This document shows positions 24,701-32,772 of a DNA stretch of 64,000 nt, piece by piece. Numbering within the stretch: the first letter of the stretch is position 1; every line of letters begins with the position of its first letter. Source of the DNA: JAOZHU01 sp964632845 (GTDB lineage: Archaea; Thermoproteota; Bathyarchaeia; Bathyarchaeales; Bathycorpusculaceae); contig CAZWDU010000004.1 in assembly GCA_964632845.1 (NCBI GenBank), forward strand, positions 127,556 through 191,555, read 5' to 3'. The notes under the pieces were generated by a model. That model did not search any database. It was not told where the DNA came from and saw only the letters and a program-made list of their open reading frames with translations. Both the position numbers and the translations under genes were made by a program.

Positions 24701-25586
24701 AAACCCTGTTGTGTTCACAGACTCCTTCATTCTGCCATTAGGAGTGCAGATTTGGATTCCGATGAACACGTCTGAAGCTGGCTTACCCGTGTATCAAGCG
24801 TTCACCGTAGCAGGACGATTAGACTATGAGCGCGCAGGAGGCTTTCCATTATCATCATTCAGCATTAGCAGCGTGATAAGTGAGGGGGACATTGATTACA
24901 TTGAGCTTTTAGGAAAAGTATACCTTACAGAATACTGGGCAAACCAAACCAATTTCTTAGCAGAAGCAAACGGCGAAACATCCATATCCAGAGCCCCAGA
25001 TCAATACAATACTTTCCTCATCAAAACCACCTACGCGATAGATGAAGACACAGAACTTGAGTCACTTGCACAAAAAATCCAAGAATTCACAAACACTAAC
25101 GATGAAGGATACAGACTCTTAGCTGAAGACAACTTCTACATTGCAAGCACAACTGTTCTCTATTCAAAAGTTAAGTTGTCGCTAGATATGGTTGAACGAG
25201 TAGTTTCATTCTTGCAGATATATGTTACATTCGGCCTCATCATCGGCGCAGTAGGCATGGCCGTAATTTCCATACGTAACGTTTCCGAGAGAAAACGCGA
25301 AATAGGAATGATGCGGGCAATCGGCTTCCCAAGAACACAAGTGCTGATTTCAGTATTGCTAGAATTAGTGGTATTAGGCATAATTGGAGTTGTCATTGGA
25401 ATCATCAACGGCTTGGTAATCAGCGTCGGCTTTGCTAGCATGCAAGGCGTTACAATAGTGATTCCTTGGAACGACATCTTCACATACCTAGGCATAATCA
25501 CCTTTATTGCCCTAGTCGCTGGAGCCATTCCAGGCTGGTACGCATCAAGAATCCCGCCAGCAGAAGCCTTGAGATATGTAGGATAA
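21798..25586 (+). CDS. MacB/FtsX-type ABC transporter permease, very large
   Basis: 1262 residues from the ATG at 21798 (GTG at 21789 possible). The N-terminal membrane helix (LSAILAVALGVTLLVGIQI) is followed by a long outside domain, an FtsX-type permease core near 430-560 (VITLLTTILSVLGLLIMITGVLLISNV and GILGLGCGLAFGQ), further membrane helices to about 740, a second outside domain and a second FtsX core at the C-terminus (REIGMMRAIGFPRTQVLISVLLE). Two permease halves in one chain resemble LolCE/MacB exporters of lipids, peptides or drugs. Both ATPase genes follow immediately. Confidence 0.88.
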   Translation: MGIKSSFMIAARSMLRRKTKNLSAILAVALGVTLLVGIQITTDTLNNAFLTSLLQSEGEVDFYITNSTTGGYLTAADKANITALVPDAVGIMSELTMDAPVMLGSQFDASVELAGIPTDYPEAFGSFYDWTTGDEMNLDSLLVSNSSILLSSTQAEDLGLTKETTLPVNLTTEFTNLTATIAEPPVISLANWTVYTNGTTVEYTLNSSSPNLALELEQSAYPGVMPGVVTLYTVNCSRLSLSDYEYINVTATGTNNTQVLLSFFMDDGNSFNVTSLEDPSSPVDLDTLNSLSFDLAPYAERTLRGDAFVVVMSLDGMPASVEISEIAFETTEPVIEYTSGTERVDLQVVGIFDSNRPGIGSQYPGIVFKLEDLQQWMSLEDPQQETDIIGAYLVTLKTDHFASEISKDFLQEKVDAVKAVIPSALYSVESDRLTLFSVAEIVITLLTTILSVLGLLIMITGVLLISNVQLMSAEDKEFQTGVLRAVGENRRGITLAMLIENMFQGILGGILGLGCGLAFGQAVALYLISIFRTGEASVHPIVSEQVVILSVLIGVALGVITGILPALRASRVNIVEALRGIKFSFKEKSGRNLILFGIVFTLAGVVALLINGVIDTSCQAIWVAEGWDTLEEWRTILIGAGLLVSGIGILLSRFISQAKAFNLTAIGLWTAPTILFVVAMGEWIPDISGLEPYILMIGVAEILLGSVLIVAVNLPPLMNALRRILVKIRGLKGVGQIAPALISSHRTRSTLTFAIFAVILTLNVTVATLVPTNLSSVAATEEDARGVDLVVYLNKAEAQIANTSYTEELYKLDSHITDVIAFKTYSTTTDYMKFISLSDPYSSDFEAQTDLLPIGYGEITSEQIRGNATDAADSDWRYDFYLSSFPDNITQPDAADITDEELLDMSKEAWDLFFDSSYRMAVYNVSLDELLSEDRELGDIDLTSLSGYSGNELEGVVVLRDENGSVIENPVVFTDSFILPLGVQIWIPMNTSEAGLPVYQAFTVAGRLDYERAGGFPLSSFSISSVISEGDIDYIELLGKVYLTEYWANQTNFLAEANGETSISRAPDQYNTFLIKTTYAIDEDTELESLAQKIQEFTNTNDEGYRLLAEDNFYIASTTVLYSKVKLSLDMVERVVSFLQIYVTFGLIIGAVGMAVISIRNVSERKREIGMMRAIGFPRTQVLISVLLELVVLGIIGVVIGIINGLVISVGFASMQGVTIVIPWNDIFTYLGIITFIALVAGAIPGWYASRIPPAEALRYVG

Positions 25587-25599
25587 AAGAGGAAAAACA

Positions 25600-26334
25600 A
25601 TGACGAAAACAAAAGATAAAGAACCAATATTGGTTATATCTGGATTACACAAACGCTACAGTGAAGGAAAATCAAACGAAGTCCACGCCATCCGAGGATT
25701 AGACCTCACAGTCTACAAAGGAGACATGATGGCGATAATGGGACCATCAGGCTGCGGAAAAACAACGCTCCTAAACATGATAGGCCATCTGGACCGTCGC
25801 TCAGAAGGAAAAATCGTTATCGACAACATAGACACCGCCACGCTCTCAGACGGAAAAATGACCACGTTCCGCAGAGACAAAATAGGCTTCATATTCCAAC
25901 TATTCAATCTCTTCCCATTCTTATCCGCCGTAGAAAACGTAGAAACCCCACTGTTGCTAAAAGGAATGAAGGCAGGAGTAGCCCGTGAACAAGCAAAAAT
26001 GCTTCTGAGAGAATTAGGTATGGGCGACAGACTCTATCATCTGCCTTCCGAGCTTTCAGGAGGGCAACAACAACGAGTCGCCGTCGCCCGAGCGCTAATC
26101 ACAGACCCAGCGATTATTCTCGGCGACGAACCCACAGGAGACTTAGACTCTACAACAAGCGCTGACGTCATGAACCTGTTCCGCCGAATCAACAAAATCA
26201 ACCAGCAAACGCTTGTGTTAGTCACCCACAACCGATGGATAGCCGAGCAATGCGATTATATCGTCCACATGGCCGATGGAAAAATTTCCAGCTTTGAGCA
26301 GGGACCGTTCACGACAAAGGAGGTAACGCAATGA
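25600..26334 (+). CDS. LolD/MacB-type ABC ATPase
   Basis: 244 residues. Walker A GPSGCGKTTLLNMIGHLD, Q loop FIFQLFNLFPFLSAVENVE, signature LSGGQQQRVAVARAL, Walker B IILGDEPTGDLDS and switch histidine LVTHNRW. This is the LolD/MacB group that pairs with FtsX-type permeases. A GAGGAAA ribosome site precedes the ATG at 25600. It overlaps the next gene by four bases (ATGA). It should power the permease encoded just upstream. Confidence 0.92.
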   Translation: MTKTKDKEPILVISGLHKRYSEGKSNEVHAIRGLDLTVYKGDMMAIMGPSGCGKTTLLNMIGHLDRRSEGKIVIDNIDTATLSDGKMTTFRRDKIGFIFQLFNLFPFLSAVENVETPLLLKGMKAGVAREQAKMLLRELGMGDRLYHLPSELSGGQQQRVAVARALITDPAIILGDEPTGDLDSTTSADVMNLFRRINKINQQTLVLVTHNRWIAEQCDYIVHMADGKISSFEQGPFTTKEVTQ

Positions 26335-28145
26335 AAGTTTACGCGGCTGGGTTGATAGATAAATCGCGGCGGGCAACTAATGCGAAATTGCGAAAGAAGT
26401 TGGTTTCTGATTGCCGCAGAATTCTGCATGTGCGTAGCAAGGCAATGTCCAGCCAAGAGTTAAATTCGTTTATTGTTTTAGCTGGAGAAAAAAATGCTAC
26501 TGTAAGCCAGAAGGTTGTTGATGAAATAGAAAAAGGAAGCTTGTATGGCGTTTTCAGGAAATACTATGCGGATAACAAATCTCGGTTGCAGAAGCAGCTT
26601 AAAGAGAATCAGGAGCTGCGGGAGACATCGAACATTGTTAAAGACTTCATTAAAGAAGTTGATTTGAACCTCGTGAAACATTTTGACGCTCAACTAAAGA
26701 AGATAGTTAAAGAGTTGCCAACCAGCTACCGTGAAATTCAGTTGAAAAGTTACGTGGCACTGTGGGATTTCGCGGAGAACCAGCAATACCGCTTTTTCCT
26801 TTCAGGATTTGATTCGTCCGTGTTCACAGGTTCAACCACCGAAAGCCAGTTGAACGTAGCAGAGTTGGTTGACAAGTTGCTGATGGCGAACTTTTTTGCA
26901 GTGTTTTTGAAGCCAACAATCACGCGCCTAAAGCAATTAGACCGCGTGCTTGAAAGACTGAAACTGGGAGTTGAAGGAACCCACTACAAAACAACTAACT
27001 TGAAGCTGCAAAAGAAGCTGGAGCTGTTTTTCAGGATTTTAGCAGCAAAACTCAGCGCTTTGCAGGACATCGACAATGTGGCATCGAGGATTTTCGAGTT
27101 ATTCCAAGTTCCACGCGTTGCGCTCGCGCCGCATCACCTCAAAAACGGCGCTGTAGAATTGGACAAGGTGCTTGCAGATATGGCGTCAGAAATCGATTAT
27201 GGAAAGACTTTGCTTCTTGAAGTTCACGAGAAGCTGCAAGAGTGCCAAATTCACCTGCGCGACTACTTAGATGAGCACAAAAACGGAATGAAAATAATAG
27301 AGTCAACTAGTGAGTTTAAGAACGCGCTGTTGCCGATGGCGGAGTTAAGCACTGACTTGTTTGTTGAAGCGGAACTGCTGAAAATGTGGACGGACTTTTT
27401 CGGCGTTGACATTCCGTATTTCGGGTTTAACAAGCAGCTCTTTAACACGCAAAACGTTGAAGTAACCGATTCGGCGAGCGACAACATCATTACGGTGCGG
27501 GGATTATCCAAAAATTACAATCTTGGGCGAACAACAGTCTACGCGCTGCGAGGCGTGAATCTTGACGTGAAAGAGGGCGAGTTCATGGCGATTGTGGGAA
27601 ACTCTGGAGCTGGAAAAACAACGCTGTTGAATTGCATGGCGGGTCTGGACAGCCCAGATTATGGTGTAGTGCTGTTTAGAGGAAAAAACCTGCACAAGAT
27701 GGATGACTCGGCAAAATCGAAAGCTAGATTGCTGGAAATGGGGTTCATATTTCAAAGTTACGCTCTGCTGCCTCACTTTAACACTCGTGAGAACATAGCT
27801 TTGCCCGCAGATTTGGCAGGGTTAAGCAAGGACCTGCGAGAGCGCATAGAAGACCTTTTGAAAGGTGTTGGTTTAGATAGCCAAGCTAAGCAGTATCCTG
27901 CTACGTTAAGTGGAGGACAAATGCAACGTGTAGCCATTGCCCGCGCGTTAACTAATCGTCCTGCAGTGATATTTGCTGACGAGCCGACTGGCGATTTGGA
28001 TTCGGCGACTGGCAAGCAAGTTATGGATTTGCTTAAGAAGTTTCATGAAGAAACAAAAACCACAATCATCGTCATCACGCATGAACAGGATATTGCGGAT
28101 TATGCTGAAAGACAAGTCGTGATGAAAGACGGCGTAATTGCCTAA
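26331..28145 (+). CDS. ABC ATPase with a 380-residue helical N-terminal extension
   Basis: 604 residues. Residues about 385-604 are a complete LolD-like ATPase: VRGLSKNYNLGRTTVYALRGV, Walker A GNSGAGKTT, FIFQSYALLPHFNTREN, LSGGQMQRVAIARAL, FADEPTGDLDS and ITHEQD. Residues 1-380 are almost wholly helical and charged, without membrane helices or a domain that I recognise; parts (KQLKENQELRETSNIVKDF) suggest coiled coil. It is the second ATPase in this operon and overlaps the first by four bases. A heterodimeric ATPase pair, with the extension as a regulatory or scaffold module, is an inference. Confidence 0.82.
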   Translation: MKVYAAGLIDKSRRATNAKLRKKLVSDCRRILHVRSKAMSSQELNSFIVLAGEKNATVSQKVVDEIEKGSLYGVFRKYYADNKSRLQKQLKENQELRETSNIVKDFIKEVDLNLVKHFDAQLKKIVKELPTSYREIQLKSYVALWDFAENQQYRFFLSGFDSSVFTGSTTESQLNVAELVDKLLMANFFAVFLKPTITRLKQLDRVLERLKLGVEGTHYKTTNLKLQKKLELFFRILAAKLSALQDIDNVASRIFELFQVPRVALAPHHLKNGAVELDKVLADMASEIDYGKTLLLEVHEKLQECQIHLRDYLDEHKNGMKIIESTSEFKNALLPMAELSTDLFVEAELLKMWTDFFGVDIPYFGFNKQLFNTQNVEVTDSASDNIITVRGLSKNYNLGRTTVYALRGVNLDVKEGEFMAIVGNSGAGKTTLLNCMAGLDSPDYGVVLFRGKNLHKMDDSAKSKARLLEMGFIFQSYALLPHFNTRENIALPADLAGLSKDLRERIEDLLKGVGLDSQAKQYPATLSGGQMQRVAIARALTNRPAVIFADEPTGDLDSATGKQVMDLLKKFHEETKTTIIVITHEQDIADYAERQVVMKDGVIA

Positions 28146-28200
28146 AGCCAATAAACGTGAATTTCGAAATTTATCGGCTGAAGTGCGGCTTTAGTGTTTG

Positions 28201-28246
28201 TCAAGAAAGTTTGACTGGGAAATCCTGTTTGGTCAAGAAACCTTGA
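28201..28246. repeat. Two copies of a 14-base inverted repeat, 32 bases apart
   Basis: TCAAGAAAGTTTGA at 28201-28214 and TCAAGAAACCTTGA at 28233-28246 share the form TCAAGAAANYTTGA; the second has perfect 5-base arms around AAAC. Their centres are 32 bases apart, about three helical turns, which suggests a paired operator. They lie between the ABC operon and the surface protein gene at 28301. Confidence 0.5.
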
Positions 28247-28300
28247 TAAAAACGCTTTTACAGCACAAACAGCCAGTATTGAACAGGGAAATTGGTGCTT

Positions 28301-29095
28301 ATGAAGAGAACAACGTTAGCACTAACACTCATCTTGGCACTGTTATTCTCAGCGTTAGCTGGAATGCTTACTCTTGGGGTGGCTAACGCAAATTTCCTGC
28401 CAGCACCCGCTATCATAGTTTACTCTCCAGCAGCTACGATCTACACAAACACATCTATCCCACTTAATTTCGCGGTTCACATTCTGCATGACTCCCCAGA
28501 AATTGTTCGCATACTCTACTGTGTGGATGAAAGCTCAAATGTGACTCTGACCAATTTGACCCGAAGAGACAACGAATGGTTCGACCCAGTCAAATGGGGG
28601 TCTATATTTCAGGCAACATCAATCCTGTATGACTTGGCGGAAGGAAACCATATGCTAAGAGTCTATGCGCAAGACGCTTCTGGCGGGGAAATGTTCTCCT
28701 CAGTAGAATTCACAATTAATACACAGTACAGGTACCCAGAAGCCTTAATCCTCTCTCCTCAAAACACAACCTATACTACAACTGAAGCACCTTTGACTTG
28801 GACTTGCGATGGACAAATTGTGTCAGCTGATTACTGGCTAGACGAACCCCTTTATGGGGCTACAACTTTATCGGGAAACACAACTTTAACTGGGTTGTCA
28901 AATGGCACGCATACAATAACAGTTCATGTTTTCACCAAAAGAGGGCAAGCTACTTCTCAAACAGTCCACTTCACAGTTAGTCCAGAGACGCAACTGCAAC
29001 CAAAGGCTTTCCCAACAATATGGGTCGTAGTTACCGTAGTTCCAGCAGCTGTTGCCAGCGCAGGTCTACTAATCTACTTCAGAAAACACAAGTAA
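28301..29095 (+). CDS. Secreted, membrane-anchored beta-sandwich protein
   Basis: 264 residues from the ATG at 28301; a TTG at 28292 is possible. The N-terminal signal (LALTLILALLFSALAGMLTLGVANA) is followed by two Ig-like beta domains (for example IIVYSPAATIYTNTSIPLNFAV and ALILSPQNTTYTTTEAPLTW), with several N-glycosylation sequons, and a C-terminal membrane helix (IWVVVTVVPAAVASAGLLIYF) with basic end. This looks like an archaeal cell-surface protein. It lies downstream of the ABC exporter, from which it is separated by paired inverted repeats, and may be its substrate or partner. No function is recognised. Confidence 0.7.
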   Translation: MKRTTLALTLILALLFSALAGMLTLGVANANFLPAPAIIVYSPAATIYTNTSIPLNFAVHILHDSPEIVRILYCVDESSNVTLTNLTRRDNEWFDPVKWGSIFQATSILYDLAEGNHMLRVYAQDASGGEMFSSVEFTINTQYRYPEALILSPQNTTYTTTEAPLTWTCDGQIVSADYWLDEPLYGATTLSGNTTLTGLSNGTHTITVHVFTKRGQATSQTVHFTVSPETQLQPKAFPTIWVVVTVVPAAVASAGLLIYFRKHK

Positions 29096-29100
29096 AAAAA

Positions 29101-29832
29101 TTAACGGGCAACTTCCAAAATTATTGGGTATATTTCCTTTGCCACATACTCCACGTACTTGTTCTTATCTGCCAAGTTGAAAATGGTCACTGAAGCGTCT
29201 CTGGTGACGCCAACAACGTAGCCTGTTTCCTTTGACCTAGCAACCACGTACCACAAGTCCCCGTGCTTCGTGTAATCCTCGAACAGCGTCGTGTTTATCA
29301 AGTCAGGACCGTAAAGCGACAGCTTATTCACGTTAGGAATATCCACGTTGTCAAAGAACGTTATCTTCGTGTCTTCAGGGTTCTTGAGGTGAAACGCCCT
29401 GAGAGTTTCAGGCGGAATCCGCGCTTCCACGATGCCGCCGATTTTATCGAAGAGGATTTCGCTTAGCTTGTTAGCTATGAAGTTTGCCAAGCGTTTCTTC
29501 TCCACAACCGCCAAGAAAACGTTGTCGCCCGCCTGGGCAAAGCTGAAGAGCGCTTCCACTGTACGTGGCAAAGGCGCAGTTTTGCCCCTGTGGAACACGT
29601 GGATAACGTAATCGTGCGAGTACACGCCGCTAAGCATATTCTCTTTTGGTAAGAGACCCGCGACTTCGGTTAAGAGCGTGAAGTTGTAGTCGCCTTCCTC
29701 GTAAGTCTCTTCAAAACGGTAATTTTCAAGTCTTGACGCTATGTCGCTTAGAGCAAGCGGTTCGGAGAGTTTGAAGACTTTTCCAGCCACAACCATCCAG
29801 AGTTCACCGCTCTGTACTCTTATCAGCGGCAT
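29101..29832 (-). CDS. Conserved-looking protein of unknown function
   Basis: 243 residues, no signal peptide or membrane helix. It begins MPLIRVQSGELWMVVAG and is rich in hydrophobic strands and helices (DNVFLAVVEKKRLANFIANKL, DLWYVVARSKETGYVVGVTRD). I recognise no catalytic motif. The start at 29832 is the only good ATG. It is divergent from the SMC operon at 30014 and convergent with the surface protein gene. It could be linked functionally to the SMC operon, but there is no direct evidence. Confidence 0.55.
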   Translation of the reverse strand: MPLIRVQSGELWMVVAGKVFKLSEPLALSDIASRLENYRFEETYEEGDYNFTLLTEVAGLLPKENMLSGVYSHDYVIHVFHRGKTAPLPRTVEALFSFAQAGDNVFLAVVEKKRLANFIANKLSEILFDKIGGIVEARIPPETLRAFHLKNPEDTKITFFDNVDIPNVNKLSLYGPDLINTTLFEDYTKHGDLWYVVARSKETGYVVGVTRDASVTIFNLADKNKYVEYVAKEIYPIILEVAR

Positions 29833-30013
29833 TAATGAAATTTTGCTTTGCTAAAACTTAAGCTGAGCATAGCAATGTGCGTTTTGGTGTGTGATTTCAC
29901 GATAAAACTTTGGCAGTTTCAAATCAGATTTTGCGGGAAACTTTGCCTAATTGTTTTAATAATAGCGTTTTCACCTATTTAACGCACTTTACGCTAGAGG
30001 CAACTAAACTGCA

Positions 30014-31942
30014 ATGTTGATACAGGAAGTCATACTGGAGAACTTCATGAGTTACGAGTACGCTAGGGTACCGTTTGAACACGGCGTAAACGTGATTTGC
30101 GGACCCAACGGCGCAGGAAAATCCTCTCTGCTTCTGGCTGTTTCCGTGGGTTTAGGGCAGTCTTACACGGAACGCTCCAGAAAACTAAGCGATTTGATAC
30201 GCTGGGGAAAAGACCAAGCCCGCGTAACGCTGGTTTTGGACAACAGCAAACGCGGCGGCAGGCGTCCAGTCTCAAAATACAGCAAAGACCAACTTTTTCT
30301 CACGCGCGTTTTACGCAGAGACGGCAAATACTGGTTTGAACTGGAAAACCGCGCCGCCACAAAACAGGACGTTGAACGGTTACTGGGCAAGTTCGGCGTT
30401 GACCCCGACAACATGCTCATAATCATGCATCAGAACATGGTGGAACAGTTCTCAGTGCTCTCCAACGTGGAAAAACTGCGCATGGTGGAGGCAGCGGTGG
30501 GTTTGGAACCGTTCCGCGAAAACGTGCTGCAAGCACAACGCAAGTTAACGCGCATCCTCAGCCAAGAAGAATCCGTAGGCAAGCTTTTGGAGTCCGCGGA
30601 GCAAACGCTGAGCTACTGGCGAGAACAGTACGAGAAGTACCAAGAGAAAAAGCAACTGCAAACCAAACGGCGTTTTCTAGAGCGTGAACTTGCGTGGGCG
30701 GAAGTGGAACGCCGCGAAGGCATCGTTAAAGAGTTGGAAGCAAGCAGAAAAAGAGAGCAGGAAAGCTTGAACCGCATTGAAGAAGAAGCAAAAGCGGCAA
30801 CGGAGCAACTGCAAGCACAACAGCAAAAGCAGGCAGAACTAAAGGGAGAAGCGAAAACGGTTTTCAATGAACGCTTAAACCTTGAGCGCGGAACCGCGGA
30901 AAACGAGTCCACAATAGCACTATACCAGCAGTTGCTCACGGAAGCCTCAGCCGTAGAAGCCGCAATAAAAAACAGTGCAGCCGCGAACCAGCTTAAACTG
31001 CTCAGAACCGAGAACTTACGAGAGCTGATGGAGAATTCTCGCCAGCACCTTCAAAAGCTAACAGCTCAAGTGAAAGAGAACCAAACCAAGCTAAATGGCG
31101 TGGAAGAGACAGCGGAGAAAGTTGCCAATGGCATTTTAGATAATCGGATTCATTTAGCTTTGTTGCAGTACCGCAGGGAAAACGCTGTGGCAGACTTGAA
31201 ACGTATAGACGCTTCACTTAAAGACGCAAAAGGCAACCTGAACACGGCAACCGCTAAGGCGGAGCAGTCAGGCGCTAGGATTGCCGTGTTGAAAAGCGCC
31301 ATGGACGTGCTAGATGAAATCCGCGTTACGGATGGGCATTTAGCTGCGCTTCAGGGCGTTTCAGAGGACATAGAGCGCATGTACGAGTCTTACTCCAAGC
31401 TGTATTTGGAGTTGAAGGAGAAGGCACAGGTTGTAGCGGAAAATCGCGAGAAAGCGCTTGAAGAAGTGAAAGTGCGCATGGACGCGTGGCGCAACGTCAT
31501 GCAAAGCTTGATTGACCGCGTGAACTTGGAGTACCAGAAGATTATGGGGCAAACGTTGGCAACGGGCGAAGTGCGCTTGGCTAACGGGCATGACGTGGAA
31601 ACCGCTGGCTTGGAGATTCTTGTGGGCTTCAAAGGCGGTAAACCCGTGACGCTGGACGCTTACACGCAGAGCGGCGGCGAAAGAACCACGGCAACCATGA
31701 GCTTCCTCTTAGCGTTGCAGCAGCACGTGCGTTCGCCTTTCCGCGCTGTGGACGAGTATGACATTCACATGGACCCAAAGAACCGTGAAATGATTGCACG
31801 TATGCTCGTGTCAACGATAAAAGACGCTTCAGCACAGTACATTGTGATTACGCCAAGCCAGATTACGTTTGCTGAAGAGAACGCGAACATAATCACGGTG
31901 CAGAACGTTGAAGGAAAATCAATAGTCCGAGAGGTGGCATAG
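30014..31942 (+). CDS. Short SMC-family ATPase with Smc5/6-like C-terminus
   Basis: 642 residues. N-lobe: IQEVILENFMSYEYARVPF, Walker A GPNGAGKSS at about 31-39 and a DKYQ-like QNMVEQFS Q-loop region. Two coiled-coil stretches (about 170-320 and 330-500) are short for an SMC. C-lobe: signature SGGERTTATMSFLLALQQH at 553, Walker B SPFRAVDEYDIHMDPKNR with aspartate 580 and glutamate 581, and YIVITPSQITF. SPFR-x-x-DE-x-D-x-x-MD-x-x-NR is the pattern of eukaryotic Smc6, and ALQ-x-x-x-R-PFR and ITP fit Smc5/6. The next two genes look like kleisin and KITE subunits. Archaeal Smc5/6 relatives have been proposed in phylogenetic surveys. The role should be DNA loop or genome maintenance. Confidence 0.85.
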   Translation: MLIQEVILENFMSYEYARVPFEHGVNVICGPNGAGKSSLLLAVSVGLGQSYTERSRKLSDLIRWGKDQARVTLVLDNSKRGGRRPVSKYSKDQLFLTRVLRRDGKYWFELENRAATKQDVERLLGKFGVDPDNMLIIMHQNMVEQFSVLSNVEKLRMVEAAVGLEPFRENVLQAQRKLTRILSQEESVGKLLESAEQTLSYWREQYEKYQEKKQLQTKRRFLERELAWAEVERREGIVKELEASRKREQESLNRIEEEAKAATEQLQAQQQKQAELKGEAKTVFNERLNLERGTAENESTIALYQQLLTEASAVEAAIKNSAAANQLKLLRTENLRELMENSRQHLQKLTAQVKENQTKLNGVEETAEKVANGILDNRIHLALLQYRRENAVADLKRIDASLKDAKGNLNTATAKAEQSGARIAVLKSAMDVLDEIRVTDGHLAALQGVSEDIERMYESYSKLYLELKEKAQVVAENREKALEEVKVRMDAWRNVMQSLIDRVNLEYQKIMGQTLATGEVRLANGHDVETAGLEILVGFKGGKPVTLDAYTQSGGERTTATMSFLLALQQHVRSPFRAVDEYDIHMDPKNREMIARMLVSTIKDASAQYIVITPSQITFAEENANIITVQNVEGKSIVREVA

Positions 31943-31944
31943 CA

Positions 31945-32772
31945 GTGCAATCGCAGAAAGAGCAGAAAAAGCTTGGCAGAGAAAAACTGCAACGCATCAT
32001 AGAAATGTGCACAGCAATCGAAGCGCACACGGTTGACCCGTTCACGCTGAACGTTGACGACATAATCCGCATGGTGAAAGAGTACTTCCCGAACTGGGAG
32101 CAGCCTGAAGATTTTAACTTGGACGCAGAGGCAATTCACCATTTAGCCTCAGTTATCAAGCTGCAAAGCGAATGGGTTAAGCACCGCAGCACCTCGCTGT
32201 ACACTGACCCGTTTCTGCTTGAAGAAAAAATCACGCAAGCCCCCAAAGACGAGATGATAAGCGTATTCCTTAAAGCGTGGCATCCGCTCGTGGAGCTGGA
32301 GCAAATCAGCATCCACAGCCTCGCGACGGCAATGCGCTACTGGGAGCAGTTGGTGCCGCTTAACGAAAGGTGGAAAACGCTGGAAGTGCCAGAGGTCGCG
32401 GTTGGAACCGCCACAAGAGACGAACTGGTAAAACAACGCGTGCTCTCGGACAAAGCGTTTTCCGAAGAACTGGAAGCGTACTGGCAGGAACTCAAAGCCA
32501 AAGTGCAAGAAAAAGGCCAAGATGACAGAATGCGCTACTGGGATTTTGTAGGCGCGGAAACTTACGAGGACACAGTGCAACGGGCTTTCTTGGCTAGCTT
32601 CCTAATCACATATGGCTACGCTACGCTGGAGGTTTACCCGTTAGAAGAGGAAATTTTCATCAAACCCTTCAAAACACCCGTTGCGAAAATAGCCTCACAG
32701 CAGTCTGTTTCCGTGCCCATAGCAGTCACGGTTAAGGATTGGCAAAAGTGGAAAAGAGGCGAGTTGACGTGA
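31945..32772 (+). CDS. Putative kleisin partner of the SMC ATPase
   Basis: 275 residues, GTG start two bases after the SMC stop. The N-terminal half is helical and charged, with repeated predicted helices (REKLQRIIEMCTAIEAH, DDIIRMVKEYFP, IHHLASVIKLQSEWV). Near the C-terminus, TYEDTVQRAFLASFLITYGYATLEVYPLEEEIFIKPF reads like the winged helix with which ScpA/Nse4-type kleisins bind the SMC head. No enzymatic motif is visible. The position, between an SMC ATPase and a KITE-like winged-helix gene with overlapping ends, argues for the kleisin role; that is inference. Confidence 0.55.
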   Translation: MQSQKEQKKLGREKLQRIIEMCTAIEAHTVDPFTLNVDDIIRMVKEYFPNWEQPEDFNLDAEAIHHLASVIKLQSEWVKHRSTSLYTDPFLLEEKITQAPKDEMISVFLKAWHPLVELEQISIHSLATAMRYWEQLVPLNERWKTLEVPEVAVGTATRDELVKQRVLSDKAFSEELEAYWQELKAKVQEKGQDDRMRYWDFVGAETYEDTVQRAFLASFLITYGYATLEVYPLEEEIFIKPFKTPVAKIASQQSVSVPIAVTVKDWQKWKRGELT

